A DNA stretch of 56,796 nucleotides from Streptomyces althioticus (GTDB lineage: Bacteria > Actinomycetota > Actinomycetes > Streptomycetales > Streptomycetaceae). Position numbers and translations under genes: made by a program. Below, piece after piece: positions 6,264-14,635 of this stretch. How positions within the stretch are numbered: the stretch's first letter is position 1; every line of letters starts with the position of its first letter. The notes beneath the pieces are model-generated. The model searched no databases, was not told the origin of the DNA, and saw only the letters and a program-made list of their open reading frames with translations. The stretch lies in contig BMSW01000027.1 of NCBI GenBank assembly GCA_014649355.1, positions 1 to 56,796 on the forward strand, in the 5' to 3' direction.

Positions 6264-9077
6264 TCAGCCCACGGACGAGTAGGCCACCACCCCGCGCAGC
6301 AGACCGTCCACGGCCTTACGGGCGTTCTTCGCGACCGTGGAACCCTCGGCGACCGGGGCCGCCGCGGAGATCTGCCCCAGCACGTCGATGACCTGCTTGC
6401 ACCAGCGCACGAAGTCGCCGGCCGGCATCTCCGCCTCGCGCAGCACCTCGTCCAGACCCTTGCCCGAGGCCCACATGTAGGCGGCCCAGGCGAAGCCGAG
6501 GTCGGGCTCACGCTGGCCCACACCCTCGGTCTGGCTGATCCGGAAGTCCTCCTCCAGCGCGTCCAGCCGGCCCCAGATGCGGACCATCTCGCCGAGCGCC
6601 GCCTTCGCCTTGCCCGGGGGCAGCTTGGGCGCCGTCGCGTCGTCGGCCACCCGCGACTCGTACACCAGCGCCGAGACGCACGCGGCGAGCTCGGCGGGGC
6701 CGAGGCCCTCCCAGACCCGCTCGCGCAGGCACTCGCTGGCCAGCAGGTCGAGTTCGCCGTACAGCCGCGCCAGCCGCTTGCCGTGCTCGGTGACCTCGTC
6801 GCCGCGCAGGTAGTCCATCTCCGTCAGCAGCGCCACGATCCGGTCGAAGGTGCGGGCGATGGTGTTCGTCCGGCCCTCGATGCGCCGCTCCAGCTGCGAG
6901 GTGTCGCGCAGCAGCCGGTGGTAGCGCTCCGCCCAGCGGGCGTGGTCCTCCCGGTCCTGGCAGCCGTGGCACGGGTGCGCCCGCAGCGCCTTGCGCAGCC
7001 GCGCGATCTCCCGGTCGTCGGCGGCGGGGGCGCGGTTCTTGCGGTGCCGGTCCGGCACGATGTGGCCTGCCTTGGTGCGCAGCGCCGAGGCGAGGTCCCG
7101 GCGGGACTGCGGGGAGCGCGGGTTGAAGGACTTCGGGATCCGCATCCGCTCCAGCGCCTCCACGGGCACCGGGAAGTCGATCGACGCGAGCCGCTTCACC
7201 TGCCGCTCGGCGGTCAGCACCAGCGGGCGCGGACCGTCGTGGTACTCCACGCCCCGGTGGCCGTTGGTCCGGCCCGCGGGCAGCCCCGGGTCGAGCACCA
7301 GCGCCAGCCCCGCGTACTTGCCGGTGGGCACGTGGATGACGTCACCGGGCTTGAGCTTCTCCAGCGCGACGGCCGCCTCCGCGCGCCGCTGCGCGGTGCC
7401 CTGCCGGGCCAGCTCGTTCTCCCGGTCCTTCAGCTCACGGCGCAGCCGCGCGTACTCCTCGAAGTCGCCGAGGTGGCAGGTCATCGAGGCCTTGTAGCCC
7501 TCCAGACCCTCCTCGTTGCGCTGCACCTGGCGCGAGATGCCGACGACCGACTTGTCCGCCTGGAACTGCGCGAACGACGTCTCCAGCAGCTCCCGCGAGC
7601 GGTGCCGCCCGAACTGCTCGACCAGGTTGACCGCCATGTTGTACGACGGCCTGAAGCTGGAGCGCAGCGGATACGTGCGCGTGCCGGCCAGTCCCGCGAG
7701 GTGCTCGGGGTTCATCCCGCGCTGCCACAGCACCACGGCGTGGCCCTCGACGTCGATGCCCCGGCGGCCCGCCCGGCCGGTCAGCTGGGTGTACTCGCCG
7801 GGGGTGATGTCGGCGTGCTGCTCGCCGTTCCACTTGACGAGCTTCTCCAGCACCACCGAGCGCGCGGGCATGTTGATGCCCAGGGCCAGGGTCTCGGTCG
7901 CGAACACGGCCTTCACCAGACCGCGCACGAACAGCTCCTCGACGACCTCCTTGAAGGTCGGCAGCATGCCAGCGTGGTGCGCTGCTATGCCCCGCTCGAG
8001 GCCCTCGAGCCACTCGTAGTAGCCGAGGACGTGCAGGTCCTCCGGCGGGATGGAGGCGGTCCGCTCCTCGACCAGGTCGCGGACCTGTGCCCGCGCCTCC
8101 TCGTCGTTGAGCCGCAGGCCCGCGTACAGGCACTGCTGCACCGCGGCCTCGCAGGCGGCCCGGCTGAAGATGAACGTGATGGCGGGCAGCAGGCCCTCGG
8201 CGTCGAGCCGCTCGATGACCTCCGGCCGGCCCGGCGTCCACACGCGCGAGCGCTGTCTGCGCTCCCGCTCGCGGTCCGCCTCCCGCATGCCGTTGCGGCC
8301 CCGGCGGCGGTCGCCCCAGGACGGGCGGCTCGCCTCCAGCCGGGCCATGCGCGTCAGGTCGGGGTTGACGGCCTTCTTCTGGCCCTCCCCCTCCTCGAAC
8401 AGGTCGTACATCCGGCGGCCGGCCAGCACGTGCTGGAACAGCGGCACGGGCCGGTGCTCGGAGACGATCACCTCGGTGTCGCCGCGGACGGTGTCCAGCC
8501 AGTCGCCGAACTCCTCGGCGTTGGACACGGTCGCCGACAGGGAGACCAGCGTCACCGACTCCGGGAGGTGGATGATCACTTCCTCCCAGACGGCGCCCCG
8601 GAAGCGGTCGGAGAGGTAGTGCACCTCGTCCATCACCACGTAGCCGAGGCCGAGGAGGGTCTGCGAGCCGGCGTACAGCATGTTCCGCAGGACCTCGGTG
8701 GTCATCACGACCACGGGCGCCTCGGAGTTGACGCTGTTGTCACCGGTGAGCAGGCCCACCTTGTCCGTGCCGTAGCGGCGGCACAGGTCGGCGTACTTCT
8801 GGTTCGACAGCGCCTTGATGGGTGTCGTGTAGAAGCACTTCCTGCCCTCCTGGAGGGCGAGGTGGACGGCGAACTCGCCGACGATCGTCTTGCCGGATCC
8901 GGTGGGGGCGGCGACCAGCACGCCCTTCCCGGCCTCCAGGGCCCGGCAGGCCTCCACCTGGAAGGGGTCGAGGCCGAAGTCGTACATCTCGCGGAAGGAG
9001 GCGAGCGAGGTGGCCTGCTCGGCAGCGCGCCTGCGTGCTGCCGCGTACCGCTCGGCCGGTGAGAGGTCCTCTGTCAT
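6264..9077 (-). CDS. helY: Ski2/HelY-type DEVH-box RNA helicase
   Basis: 937-residue superfamily 2 helicase related to mycobacterial HelY and eukaryotic Ski2/Mtr4. Motifs are intact: Walker A (APTGSGKT) near residue 55, motif Ia (TTPIKALSNQK), the DEVH box (MDEVHYL), motif III (LSATVSN) and motif VI (TGRAGRRGID). The C-terminal third is a DSHCT-like helical domain. ATP hydrolysis would drive unwinding of RNA, or possibly DNA. I chose the ATG at 9077 (MTEDLSPAERY); an in-frame start 45 bases upstream adds an unconvincing leader. The location next to tatC/tatA and pafC/pafB matches the order in mycobacteria. Confidence 0.93.
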   Translation of the reverse strand: MTEDLSPAERYAAARRRAAEQATSLASFREMYDFGLDPFQVEACRALEAGKGVLVAAPTGSGKTIVGEFAVHLALQEGRKCFYTTPIKALSNQKYADLCRRYGTDKVGLLTGDNSVNSEAPVVVMTTEVLRNMLYAGSQTLLGLGYVVMDEVHYLSDRFRGAVWEEVIIHLPESVTLVSLSATVSNAEEFGDWLDTVRGDTEVIVSEHRPVPLFQHVLAGRRMYDLFEEGEGQKKAVNPDLTRMARLEASRPSWGDRRRGRNGMREADRERERRQRSRVWTPGRPEVIERLDAEGLLPAITFIFSRAACEAAVQQCLYAGLRLNDEEARAQVRDLVEERTASIPPEDLHVLGYYEWLEGLERGIAAHHAGMLPTFKEVVEELFVRGLVKAVFATETLALGINMPARSVVLEKLVKWNGEQHADITPGEYTQLTGRAGRRGIDVEGHAVVLWQRGMNPEHLAGLAGTRTYPLRSSFRPSYNMAVNLVEQFGRHRSRELLETSFAQFQADKSVVGISRQVQRNEEGLEGYKASMTCHLGDFEEYARLRRELKDRENELARQGTAQRRAEAAVALEKLKPGDVIHVPTGKYAGLALVLDPGLPAGRTNGHRGVEYHDGPRPLVLTAERQVKRLASIDFPVPVEALERMRIPKSFNPRSPQSRRDLASALRTKAGHIVPDRHRKNRAPAADDREIARLRKALRAHPCHGCQDREDHARWAERYHRLLRDTSQLERRIEGRTNTIARTFDRIVALLTEMDYLRGDEVTEHGKRLARLYGELDLLASECLRERVWEGLGPAELAACVSALVYESRVADDATAPKLPPGKAKAALGEMVRIWGRLDALEEDFRISQTEGVGQREPDLGFAWAAYMWASGKGLDEVLREAEMPAGDFVRWCKQVIDVLGQISAAAPVAEGSTVAKNARKAVDGLLRGVVAYSSVG

Positions 9078-9159
9078 CGTGCTTTCGAGCGTACCGGGCC
9101 GCACCGACAACGTGACGATCATTATCCGGATCGGCCACGTGAGGTGCGGCGACGCCCGC

Positions 9160-10050
9160 TCAGGGGCCGACGACCCGGACCGCTCCCGGTACGCAGGTGG
9201 CGGTCAGCGGCAGCGGTCCGACGTACTCGCCGTCCGCGTAGCCGGTGACGTCCTCGGCGGCCAGCTCCACGCTCGCCGCCCGTATCACGGACACCACGGG
9301 GTGGTCGACGTGCGTGCCCTTGTAGACCCGCGGGAACACCCGCAGCAGCGTGGCCCGGCTGCACTCACCGACCACGGTGATGTCGAACAGCCCGTCGGTG
9401 AGGTCGGCGCCCGGACATATCCGCATGCCCCCGCCGTAGGACGGCCCGTTCCCCACGGCCACCAGCGTCGCCTCGACCTCGAGGACCTCGCCGCCGTCCA
9501 GGGTGATCCGGTACGGCAGCGGCCGGAGGGCGGCCAGCTCGGCGACCATCGCCACGTCGTACTTGAAGCGGCCGAGAGGGGCGCGCATCCGGTTGCCCCG
9601 GTCGTTGACCCGGGAGTCGAAGCCGGTGGCGAGCACGGCCCCGAACCAGCGGTCGCCGATTCGGCCGAGGTCGACGTCACGGGAGCGCCCGCTCTTGAGG
9701 GCGTCGGCGATCATCCGGCCGGCCGTGGCGGGTTCGCGCAGCGGCATGCCGAGCGCCCGGGCGAAGTCGTTGCCGGTACCCGCGGCCACCAGACCGAAGG
9801 GGGTGCCGGTGCCGACGACGGCCTGCAGGGCGAGGTTCGCCATGCCGTCGCCGCCGACGGCGATCAGGGCCCCGGTGCCCTCCTCGACGGCGGTGCGCGC
9901 CCGGGACAGCGCGTCCTCGGGGCCGTCGCCCGTCACGGTGCCGACGTGGAAGCCGGCGTCACGCAGCGCGGCGGCGGCCGTCCGCGCCGCGCGGGCGCCC
10001 CGGCCGCCGCCCGCGGTGGGGTTCACGAAGAGGGTGATCTCGCTGGTCAC
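9160..10050 (-). CDS. Diacylglycerol kinase-family lipid kinase (YegS/DagK-like)
   Basis: 296-residue cytoplasmic lipid kinase, likely phosphorylating diacylglycerol or a related lipid at the membrane. The N-terminus has the family strand FVNPTAGGGRG, and the nucleotide-binding motif is GGDGMANLALQ (GGDGT/S-N in relatives). GTGNDFARALG follows and is diagnostic. The second half holds the beta-rich domain with TGFDSRVN and the terminal GYADGEYVGPLPLTATC segment. Start is GTG at 10050. It lies between tatC and helY and is probably part of the same minus-strand unit. The substrate cannot be assigned more closely. Confidence 0.9.
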   Translation of the reverse strand: MTSEITLFVNPTAGGGRGARAARTAAAALRDAGFHVGTVTGDGPEDALSRARTAVEEGTGALIAVGGDGMANLALQAVVGTGTPFGLVAAGTGNDFARALGMPLREPATAGRMIADALKSGRSRDVDLGRIGDRWFGAVLATGFDSRVNDRGNRMRAPLGRFKYDVAMVAELAALRPLPYRITLDGGEVLEVEATLVAVGNGPSYGGGMRICPGADLTDGLFDITVVGECSRATLLRVFPRVYKGTHVDHPVVSVIRAASVELAAEDVTGYADGEYVGPLPLTATCVPGAVRVVGP

Positions 10051-10080
10051 GGAGCGACCCTACGAGGTGCGGGACCGTCC

Positions 10081-10995
10081 TCAGGTCACGTCGTCATAAC
10101 CGTTGACGCGGTCCCGGGAGGTCTGCTCGGGCAGCGCGGTGACCGGTTCGGCCGGTTCGACCGCTTCCGGGGTGTGGTCGAGTTCGGAGGCCTCGTCGTC
10201 GGAGGGGCCCTCGGACTCCTTGCGGGCGCGCCGTCTGTCGTTCATCAGCGAGAAGCCCACGGCGAAGAAGAACAGGACGATGATCGGCACGGACAGCGCG
10301 AGCATGCCCACCGGGTCCGTGGTGGGAGTCGCGACGGCGCCGAAGACGAAGACGCCCATGACGACACCGCGCCACCAGCCGAGCATCCGGCGGCCGGTGA
10401 CGATGCCGACCATGTTCAGCATCACCAGCAGGAGCGGGAGCTCGAAGGCCAGGCCGAAGATCAGCACCATGCGGATGGTGAAGTCGAGGACCTCGTCGAG
10501 CGACAGGATGTTCGCCGATCCCCCGGGCGTGAGACTGAGCAGCACCTTGATGCTGACCGGGAGGATGACGTACGAGAGGAGGGCGCCGCCGGCGAACAGC
10601 GGCACCGCGGCCGCGGTGAACGCGTAGGTGTACTTCTTCTCGTGCCGGTGCAGACCGGGGGCGACGAAGGCCCACAGCTGGTAGAGCCAGACCGGGCTGG
10701 AGACGACCAGGCCCGCCATGAGGCTCACCTTGATCGTCGTGGTGAACGGCGACGTCAGCGTGTTGAACGACACGATGGCGCAGTTGCCGCCGTCGCTGTT
10801 CGTGAGGTCGTCGCACTTGGGCACCGGCTCGGCCAGGAACTGCATGAGCTGTTCGCTGTAGTAGGCCCCGACGATCGACACCACGACGATCGCGAGCACG
10901 GCCTTGGCCAGGCGGTTCCGCAGCTCACGCAGGTGTTCCACGAGAGGCATGCGCCCCTCGGGATCCCTCTGCTGTGTGCGGGCAGACTTGAGCAA
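10081..10995 (-). CDS. tatC: Twin-arginine translocase subunit TatC
   Basis: Polytopic membrane protein of the Tat pathway, which recognises twin-arginine signal peptides and exports folded proteins. The N-terminal MPLVEHLRELRNRL is the classic TatC signature (HLxELRxRL). Six hydrophobic helices follow; the stretch LTPGGSANILSLDEVLDFTIRM matches the conserved periplasmic-to-helix region. The last 45 residues are charged and cytoplasmic. The start is probably TTG at 10995 (MLKSARTQQ...), with ATG at 10950 as the alternative. It follows tatA by 47 bases, the usual actinobacterial tatAC order. Confidence 0.96.
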   Translation of the reverse strand: MLKSARTQQRDPEGRMPLVEHLRELRNRLAKAVLAIVVVSIVGAYYSEQLMQFLAEPVPKCDDLTNSDGGNCAIVSFNTLTSPFTTTIKVSLMAGLVVSSPVWLYQLWAFVAPGLHRHEKKYTYAFTAAAVPLFAGGALLSYVILPVSIKVLLSLTPGGSANILSLDEVLDFTIRMVLIFGLAFELPLLLVMLNMVGIVTGRRMLGWWRGVVMGVFVFGAVATPTTDPVGMLALSVPIIVLFFFAVGFSLMNDRRRARKESEGPSDDEASELDHTPEAVEPAEPVTALPEQTSRDRVNGYDDVT

Positions 10996-11042
10996 CCCAC
11001 GTTCCCATCTCGTGCGGCGGGCCGGAGGTCACCGGCCCTGCG

Positions 11043-11324
11043 TCAGCGCTTGGTCGTGTCCGTCGGCTCGGTGACCGGGCGGGAGCTGGTCACGTCGCCG
11101 GGGGCGGCCTGGATGGTGCGCTGCGCCGGGGGCTGCTCGTCGGTCGCCGGCGGGTCGGCCGGAGCGGAGGACTTGTTGTCCTCCTTCATCGCCTTCGCCT
11201 CGCTCTTCAGGATGCGGGCGGACTTGCCGAGCGACCGCGCCATGTCGGGAAGCTTCTTCGCACCGAACAGCAGGATGATGACGACGAGGATCAGAATGAT
11301 CTCGGTAGGTCCGAGCCGTCCCAT
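11043..11324 (-). CDS. tatA: Twin-arginine translocase subunit TatA
   Basis: 93-residue pore-forming Tat component. One N-terminal membrane helix (about residues 6-21, ILILVVIILLFG) leads into the diagnostic hinge FGAKKLPDMARSLGKS and an amphipathic helix. A polar, Pro/Thr-rich cytoplasmic tail completes the protein. It works with TatC encoded just downstream. TatB is not in this window; in Streptomyces it is encoded elsewhere. A perfect 18-nt palindrome lies 39 bases upstream. Confidence 0.97.
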   Translation of the reverse strand: MGRLGPTEIILILVVIILLFGAKKLPDMARSLGKSARILKSEAKAMKEDNKSSAPADPPATDEQPPAQRTIQAAPGDVTSSRPVTEPTDTTKR

Positions 11325-11363
11325 AAGTCTTTACCTTCTCACCGAGGCGGGTGGGTGGGGGGC

Positions 11364-11381
11364 TGTCCGACCGGTCGGACA
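11364..11381. promoter_or_regulatory. Perfect 18-nt palindrome upstream of tatA
   Basis: TGTCCGACCGGTCGGACA is perfectly self-complementary and has no loop, so it suits a dimeric DNA-binding protein better than an RNA hairpin. It sits 39 bases before the tatA start codon, where an operator would overlap or follow the promoter. A smaller imperfect repeat (CGTCC-GAA-GGACG) follows at 11384-11396. The cognate protein is unknown. Confidence 0.45.
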
Positions 11382-11580
11382 TGCGTCCGAAGGACGGTGC
11401 AGACAGCGATCGTAACGCCCAGAGGTAAACGTCCGGCAATCCCTGTGCGTACTCCCGTCCGCGGCCCGTGCCTCGTTCCCCGGGCCGCGATCAGCAGCGT
11501 ACCTGCCGGGCCCGGGCCGGTGACAGGGCGGCGACGACGGCCGTCCGGACGGCGGCGACCCGGGCGGCGCCGGCCACGGG

Positions 11581-11775
11581 TCACAGGGCTTCCGCCGAGC
11601 GGGCCGTGCTCGTCGCCGCGCGCTCCAGGTCGTCGGCGGCGCGGCCGATGCGCCGGGCGGAGTCCGCGACCTGCCTGCCGAGGCGCTCCGCCTCCACGAA
11701 CACCCGGACGGCGAGCACTGCGAGCACCAGCAGCCCGAGGAATCCCAGGGCCACGGCGAACATCGGCCAGAACAT
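11581..11775 (-). CDS. Small single-pass membrane protein, function unknown
   Basis: 64 residues. The N-terminal half is one transmembrane helix (about residues 5-25, FAVALGFLGLLVLAVLAV). The second half is a charged amphipathic helix (EAERLGRQVADSARRIGRAADDLERAA) with heptad-like spacing that could form a coiled coil. Position in the PafBC-TatAC run suggests cotranscription; it ends 9 bases before the zinc-ribbon gene. Its size and topology recall TatA/B-like or division-associated small proteins, but nothing in the sequence supports a specific role. Coding character and neighbours support a real gene. Confidence 0.75.
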   Translation of the reverse strand: MFWPMFAVALGFLGLLVLAVLAVRVFVEAERLGRQVADSARRIGRAADDLERAATSTARSAEAL

Positions 11776-11784
11776 GGGTCGAGC

Positions 11785-12078
11785 CTAGACGGTCGAGTGC
11801 AGCCGGAGCGTACGCACCCCGCCGCCGGTGAGCAGCTCGACGATCCGCTCCCCCGCCGGCTTGCGGACGGCGGCGCCGCACTCGGGGCAGGTGAACGAGT
11901 AGAACGTGGTGCGGCTGCTGGCGCCGATGGCCAGCCGCAGCGCGCTCGCGGAGAGCTCGAAGCGCTCCCGGCAGTCCGGGCAGCCCGCCCGGAACATCAC
12001 CGGGGCCACGTTTCTCATCCCGGCGAACGCGGACGCCGCCGTCATGCCCCGTGCCCCTGTGGTCGCCGACTCGCTCAA
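11785..12078 (-). CDS. Zinc-ribbon protein of unknown function
   Basis: Small protein with two CxxC pairs (GCPDCRERF and FTCPECGAAV) about 27 residues apart, forming one zinc ribbon, followed by a basic-hydrophobic end. I favour the TTG at 12078, giving 97 residues, because an AGGAG sits eight bases before it. The ATG at 12045 (MTAASAFAG) would give 86 residues but has a weaker ribosome site. The gene follows pafC by 31 bases. A nucleic-acid or protein-binding role is likely for the fold, but nothing specific can be said. Confidence 0.72.
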   Translation of the reverse strand: MSESATTGARGMTAASAFAGMRNVAPVMFRAGCPDCRERFELSASALRLAIGASSRTTFYSFTCPECGAAVRKPAGERIVELLTGGGVRTLRLHSTV

Positions 12079-12109
12079 AGCCCTCGCTCCTGACTGTCGT
12101 CCCGCCCGG

Positions 12110-13105
12110 TCATCCCGCCGCCCCGGCCCCGTCGTACGCCTCCAGCGCCTCGCGCGCCGCCCGGCGGGCGCTCTCGGCCAGCTCCCGCGGCTCCACGATG
12201 CGTCCGTCGCGGCCGAGCCGCAGCGCCAGCCGCTTGAGCGACGCGGGGTCGGGGGTGCGCAGGGTGATACGGAGACCGCCGTCGGGAAGCTCATCGGCGC
12301 TGTCGTGCGGGTAGTACTCGGCGACCCAGCGCCCGCCGGGACCGACCTCGACGACCACCTCCGGGTCCTCGGCCGCGGACTGCACCAGCCCCTCGGACAG
12401 GTCGCGCAGCTCCACCTCGGGCGGCGCGGACGGCTCGTCGAGGATCTTGATCTCGGCGACCCGGTCGAGCCGGAAGGTGCGGCGCGCCTCGGAACGGCGG
12501 CACCACGCCTCGACGTACGTGTGCCCGACGCTGACCAGGCGGATGGGGTCGATCTCCCGCTCGGTGACCTCGTCGCGGGCGGGCGAGTAGTAGCGGATCC
12601 ACAGCCGGCGGCGCTCGGCGATGGCCCGGTCGACGTCCGCGAAGACGCCGCCCTCGGACTCGAAGGTCACCGAGAGCCGGGAGCTGGCGCCGGCCGCCTC
12701 GCCTGCCGCGGTCTCCACCTTGGCGGTGGCCCGCAGCAGCGCCTGACGGTCGCTCTCGCGCAGCCCCGGCAGCGTGGCCACGGCGCGGGCGGCGACGAGC
12801 AGCGCGGTCGCCTCGTCGGCGGCCAGGCGCAGCGGCTCGGCCGCGTCGGCGCCGAGGGCGGCCGGGTTGTGCCACCAGATGCGCTCGCCGTCGGTGTCGA
12901 TGTCCAGCAGGTCGCCGCCGCGGAAGCTGGTGCCGCACATGGGCAGCACGTCGAGGTCGGAGACCAGTTCGTCCTCGGTGATGCCGAAGGCGCGCGCCAC
13001 GTCCTCGATGCGGGCGCCGGGACGCTCGCGCAGATACGTCACCAGGGACAGCATCCGCCGGGTCTGGTCGATGGCGTTCACGGGCCTGACCGGTTTGCCT
13101 GCCAC
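12110..13105 (-). CDS. pafC: WYL-domain transcriptional regulator PafC
   Basis: 331 residues. An N-terminal winged helix (RRMLSLVTYLRERPGARIEDVARAFGI, residues 16-42) is followed by a WYL domain (RLWIRYYSPARDEVTEREIDP, about 175-195) and the C-terminal WCX region. With PafB it forms the PafBC activator, which in mycobacteria drives the LexA-independent DNA-damage response. Despite the name (proteasome accessory factor) it is not part of pupylation. The GTG start at 13105 follows the pafB stop by 18 bases, so the two are translated together. Confidence 0.92.
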   Translation of the reverse strand: MAGKPVRPVNAIDQTRRMLSLVTYLRERPGARIEDVARAFGITEDELVSDLDVLPMCGTSFRGGDLLDIDTDGERIWWHNPAALGADAAEPLRLAADEATALLVAARAVATLPGLRESDRQALLRATAKVETAAGEAAGASSRLSVTFESEGGVFADVDRAIAERRRLWIRYYSPARDEVTEREIDPIRLVSVGHTYVEAWCRRSEARRTFRLDRVAEIKILDEPSAPPEVELRDLSEGLVQSAAEDPEVVVEVGPGGRWVAEYYPHDSADELPDGGLRITLRTPDPASLKRLALRLGRDGRIVEPRELAESARRAAREALEAYDGAGAAG

Positions 13106-13123
13106 GTTGTCGTCCGCTCCCCC

Positions 13124-14077
13124 TCAGCCCTTGGCCACGGCACGCAGCCGGTCCACCACGTCGGCCCGCAGTTCCTCGGGCTCCAGCACCACCACGTCGG
13201 GTCCGAACTCCACCAGCCAGGCGTCCAGTCCGTGCCCGTACGGGATCTCCAACTCGTCCCAGCCGCCGCCGAGTTCCCGGACCGAGGTGGCCTTGGCCCG
13301 GAGCGGGAAGCCGGCGTCGGAGCGCAGCCGGATGCGCGCGGAGCGGTCGGCGGTCTCCCCGGCCCAGCTCGCCACGGTCTCCCGTACGGTGACGACGTCC
13401 GGCACCGGCACGGTGAACCGGCCGGCGCGCGAGCGCACCTTGCCGGTGATCCGGGAGAGCCGGAAGACCCGCTCGGCGCCGCGGTCGCGGTCCCAGCCGG
13501 CCAGGTACCAGTGGCCGCGCCAGCACTCCAGCGCCCACGGCTCGACGTGCCGCTGCTCGGGCGTGGCGGCGTTGGCCTTGCGGTAGTCGAAGACGACCGG
13601 CCGGCGGTCGCGGCAGGCGAGCATCAGCGGCTCGAACGCGGCCTCGTGCACCGGGATGCGCGGCTCCAGCGCGCCGTGCGCGCCGTACGGGTCGACGTCC
13701 TCGGGGAGCCCGGCCGCCCGCAGCTTCTGCAGGGCGCCGGAGGCCGCGCCGGCCAGCCGGGCCTGCTGCCACACCTTGGCGGCGAGCCCGAGGGCGGCGG
13801 CCTCCTCGGCGTCCAGGGTGATGGCCGGCAGCCGGTTGCTGTCACGGCGGGCGAGGTAGCCCGTCTCGCCCTCGAGGTTCTCGACGGTCTCGATGACCAG
13901 TCCGAGTTCGCGCAGGTCGTCCTTGTCGCGCTCGAACATGCGGTTGAAGGAGTCGTCGGAGCCCGCCTCGAGGTACGCCTCGACGGACTCACGCAGTTCG
14001 CGCTTGGTGAGCGGCCGCCGCGTCCCGAGCAGACACAGCGCCAGGTTCATCAGCCGCTCGGCCTTGGCAATGGCCAT
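13124..14077 (-). CDS. pafB: WYL-domain transcriptional regulator PafB
   Basis: 317 residues, partner of PafC. The helix-turn-helix at the start (AERLMNLALCLLGTRRPLTKRELRES) is followed by the WYL core (RPVVFDYRKANAATPEQRHVEPWAL reads as the domain's central strand pair) and the WCX dimerisation region. In mycobacteria the PafB/PafC pair binds promoters of DNA-repair genes on damage. The gene heads the minus-strand run pafB-pafC-zinc ribbon-membrane protein-tatA-tatC. It starts 123 bases from the FKBP gene, with a terminator hairpin between. Confidence 0.92.
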   Translation of the reverse strand: MAIAKAERLMNLALCLLGTRRPLTKRELRESVEAYLEAGSDDSFNRMFERDKDDLRELGLVIETVENLEGETGYLARRDSNRLPAITLDAEEAAALGLAAKVWQQARLAGAASGALQKLRAAGLPEDVDPYGAHGALEPRIPVHEAAFEPLMLACRDRRPVVFDYRKANAATPEQRHVEPWALECWRGHWYLAGWDRDRGAERVFRLSRITGKVRSRAGRFTVPVPDVVTVRETVASWAGETADRSARIRLRSDAGFPLRAKATSVRELGGGWDELEIPYGHGLDAWLVEFGPDVVVLEPEELRADVVDRLRAVAKG

Positions 14078-14145
14078 CGACGCGCTTCGCCTCCCTATGG
14101 TGCTTACGACCGATGACCGTACCGCCCCGGGGTGGCGTGGTGAAA

Positions 14146-14183
14146 GCCGAGGGCCCGCGCCCGGACAGGCACGGACCCTCGGC
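14146..14183 (-). terminator. Terminator downstream of FKBP gene
   Basis: Inverted repeat GCCGAGGG (14146-14153) and CCCTCGGC (14176-14183); inner bases extend the pairing. It begins 17 bases after the FKBP stop on the minus strand, and pafB starts on the far side, so it separates the FKBP unit from the pafBC unit. Confidence 0.68.
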
Positions 14184-14200
14184 GATCGACTCCGGTCGGA

Positions 14201-14572
14201 TCAGACCCCGAGCAGGTCGACCACGAAGATCAGGGTCTCACCGGGCTTGATCGCCGGGGTGGGGCTCTGGTCGCCGTAGGCGAGGTGGGCCGGGATGGTC
14301 AGCTGGCGGCGGCCGCCGACCTTCATGCCCTGCACGCCCTGGTCCCAGCCCTTGATGACCCGGCCGCCGCCCAGCGGGAAGCGGAAGGGGGTGCCGCGGT
14401 TCCAGCTGGCGTCGAACTCCTCGCCGGTGCTGAAGGCGACGCCCACGTAGTGGACGGTGACGGTCTGGCCGGCCTTCGCCACCTCGCCGTCGCCCTCCCA
14501 GATGTCCTTGATCTCGAGGTCCGCCGGGGGCTCGCCGCCCGGGAAGTCGATCTCGGGCTTGTCGATGCTCAC
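14201..14572 (-). CDS. FKBP-type peptidyl-prolyl isomerase (cytosolic)
   Basis: 123-residue single-domain FKBP that speeds proline isomerisation during folding. Conserved features are VHYVGVAFSTGEEFDASWNR, the GRVIKGWDQGVQGMKVGG core and the final IPAHLAYG...LIFVVDLLGV strands, so the binding pocket is complete. There is no signal peptide. I chose the GTG at 14572 (SIDKPEIDFPGG), which has AGGAG nine bases upstream; the longer frame upstream lacks family similarity. It follows the FKBP lipoprotein gene by 63 bases and is probably cotranscribed. Confidence 0.93.
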   Translation of the reverse strand: MSIDKPEIDFPGGEPPADLEIKDIWEGDGEVAKAGQTVTVHYVGVAFSTGEEFDASWNRGTPFRFPLGGGRVIKGWDQGVQGMKVGGRRQLTIPAHLAYGDQSPTPAIKPGETLIFVVDLLGV

Positions 14573-14635
14573 GTCTTCATGCTCCTGCTTGTCTGCGGAA
14601 AGGCGAACACGCACAGTCTTGCATCCCGGCGGGCG

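Noticed and set aside
5973..9062. 1029-codon plus-strand open frame
   Set aside because: Antisense to the HelY-like helicase, with Leu/Val/Gly/His-biased composition and no recognisable motif.
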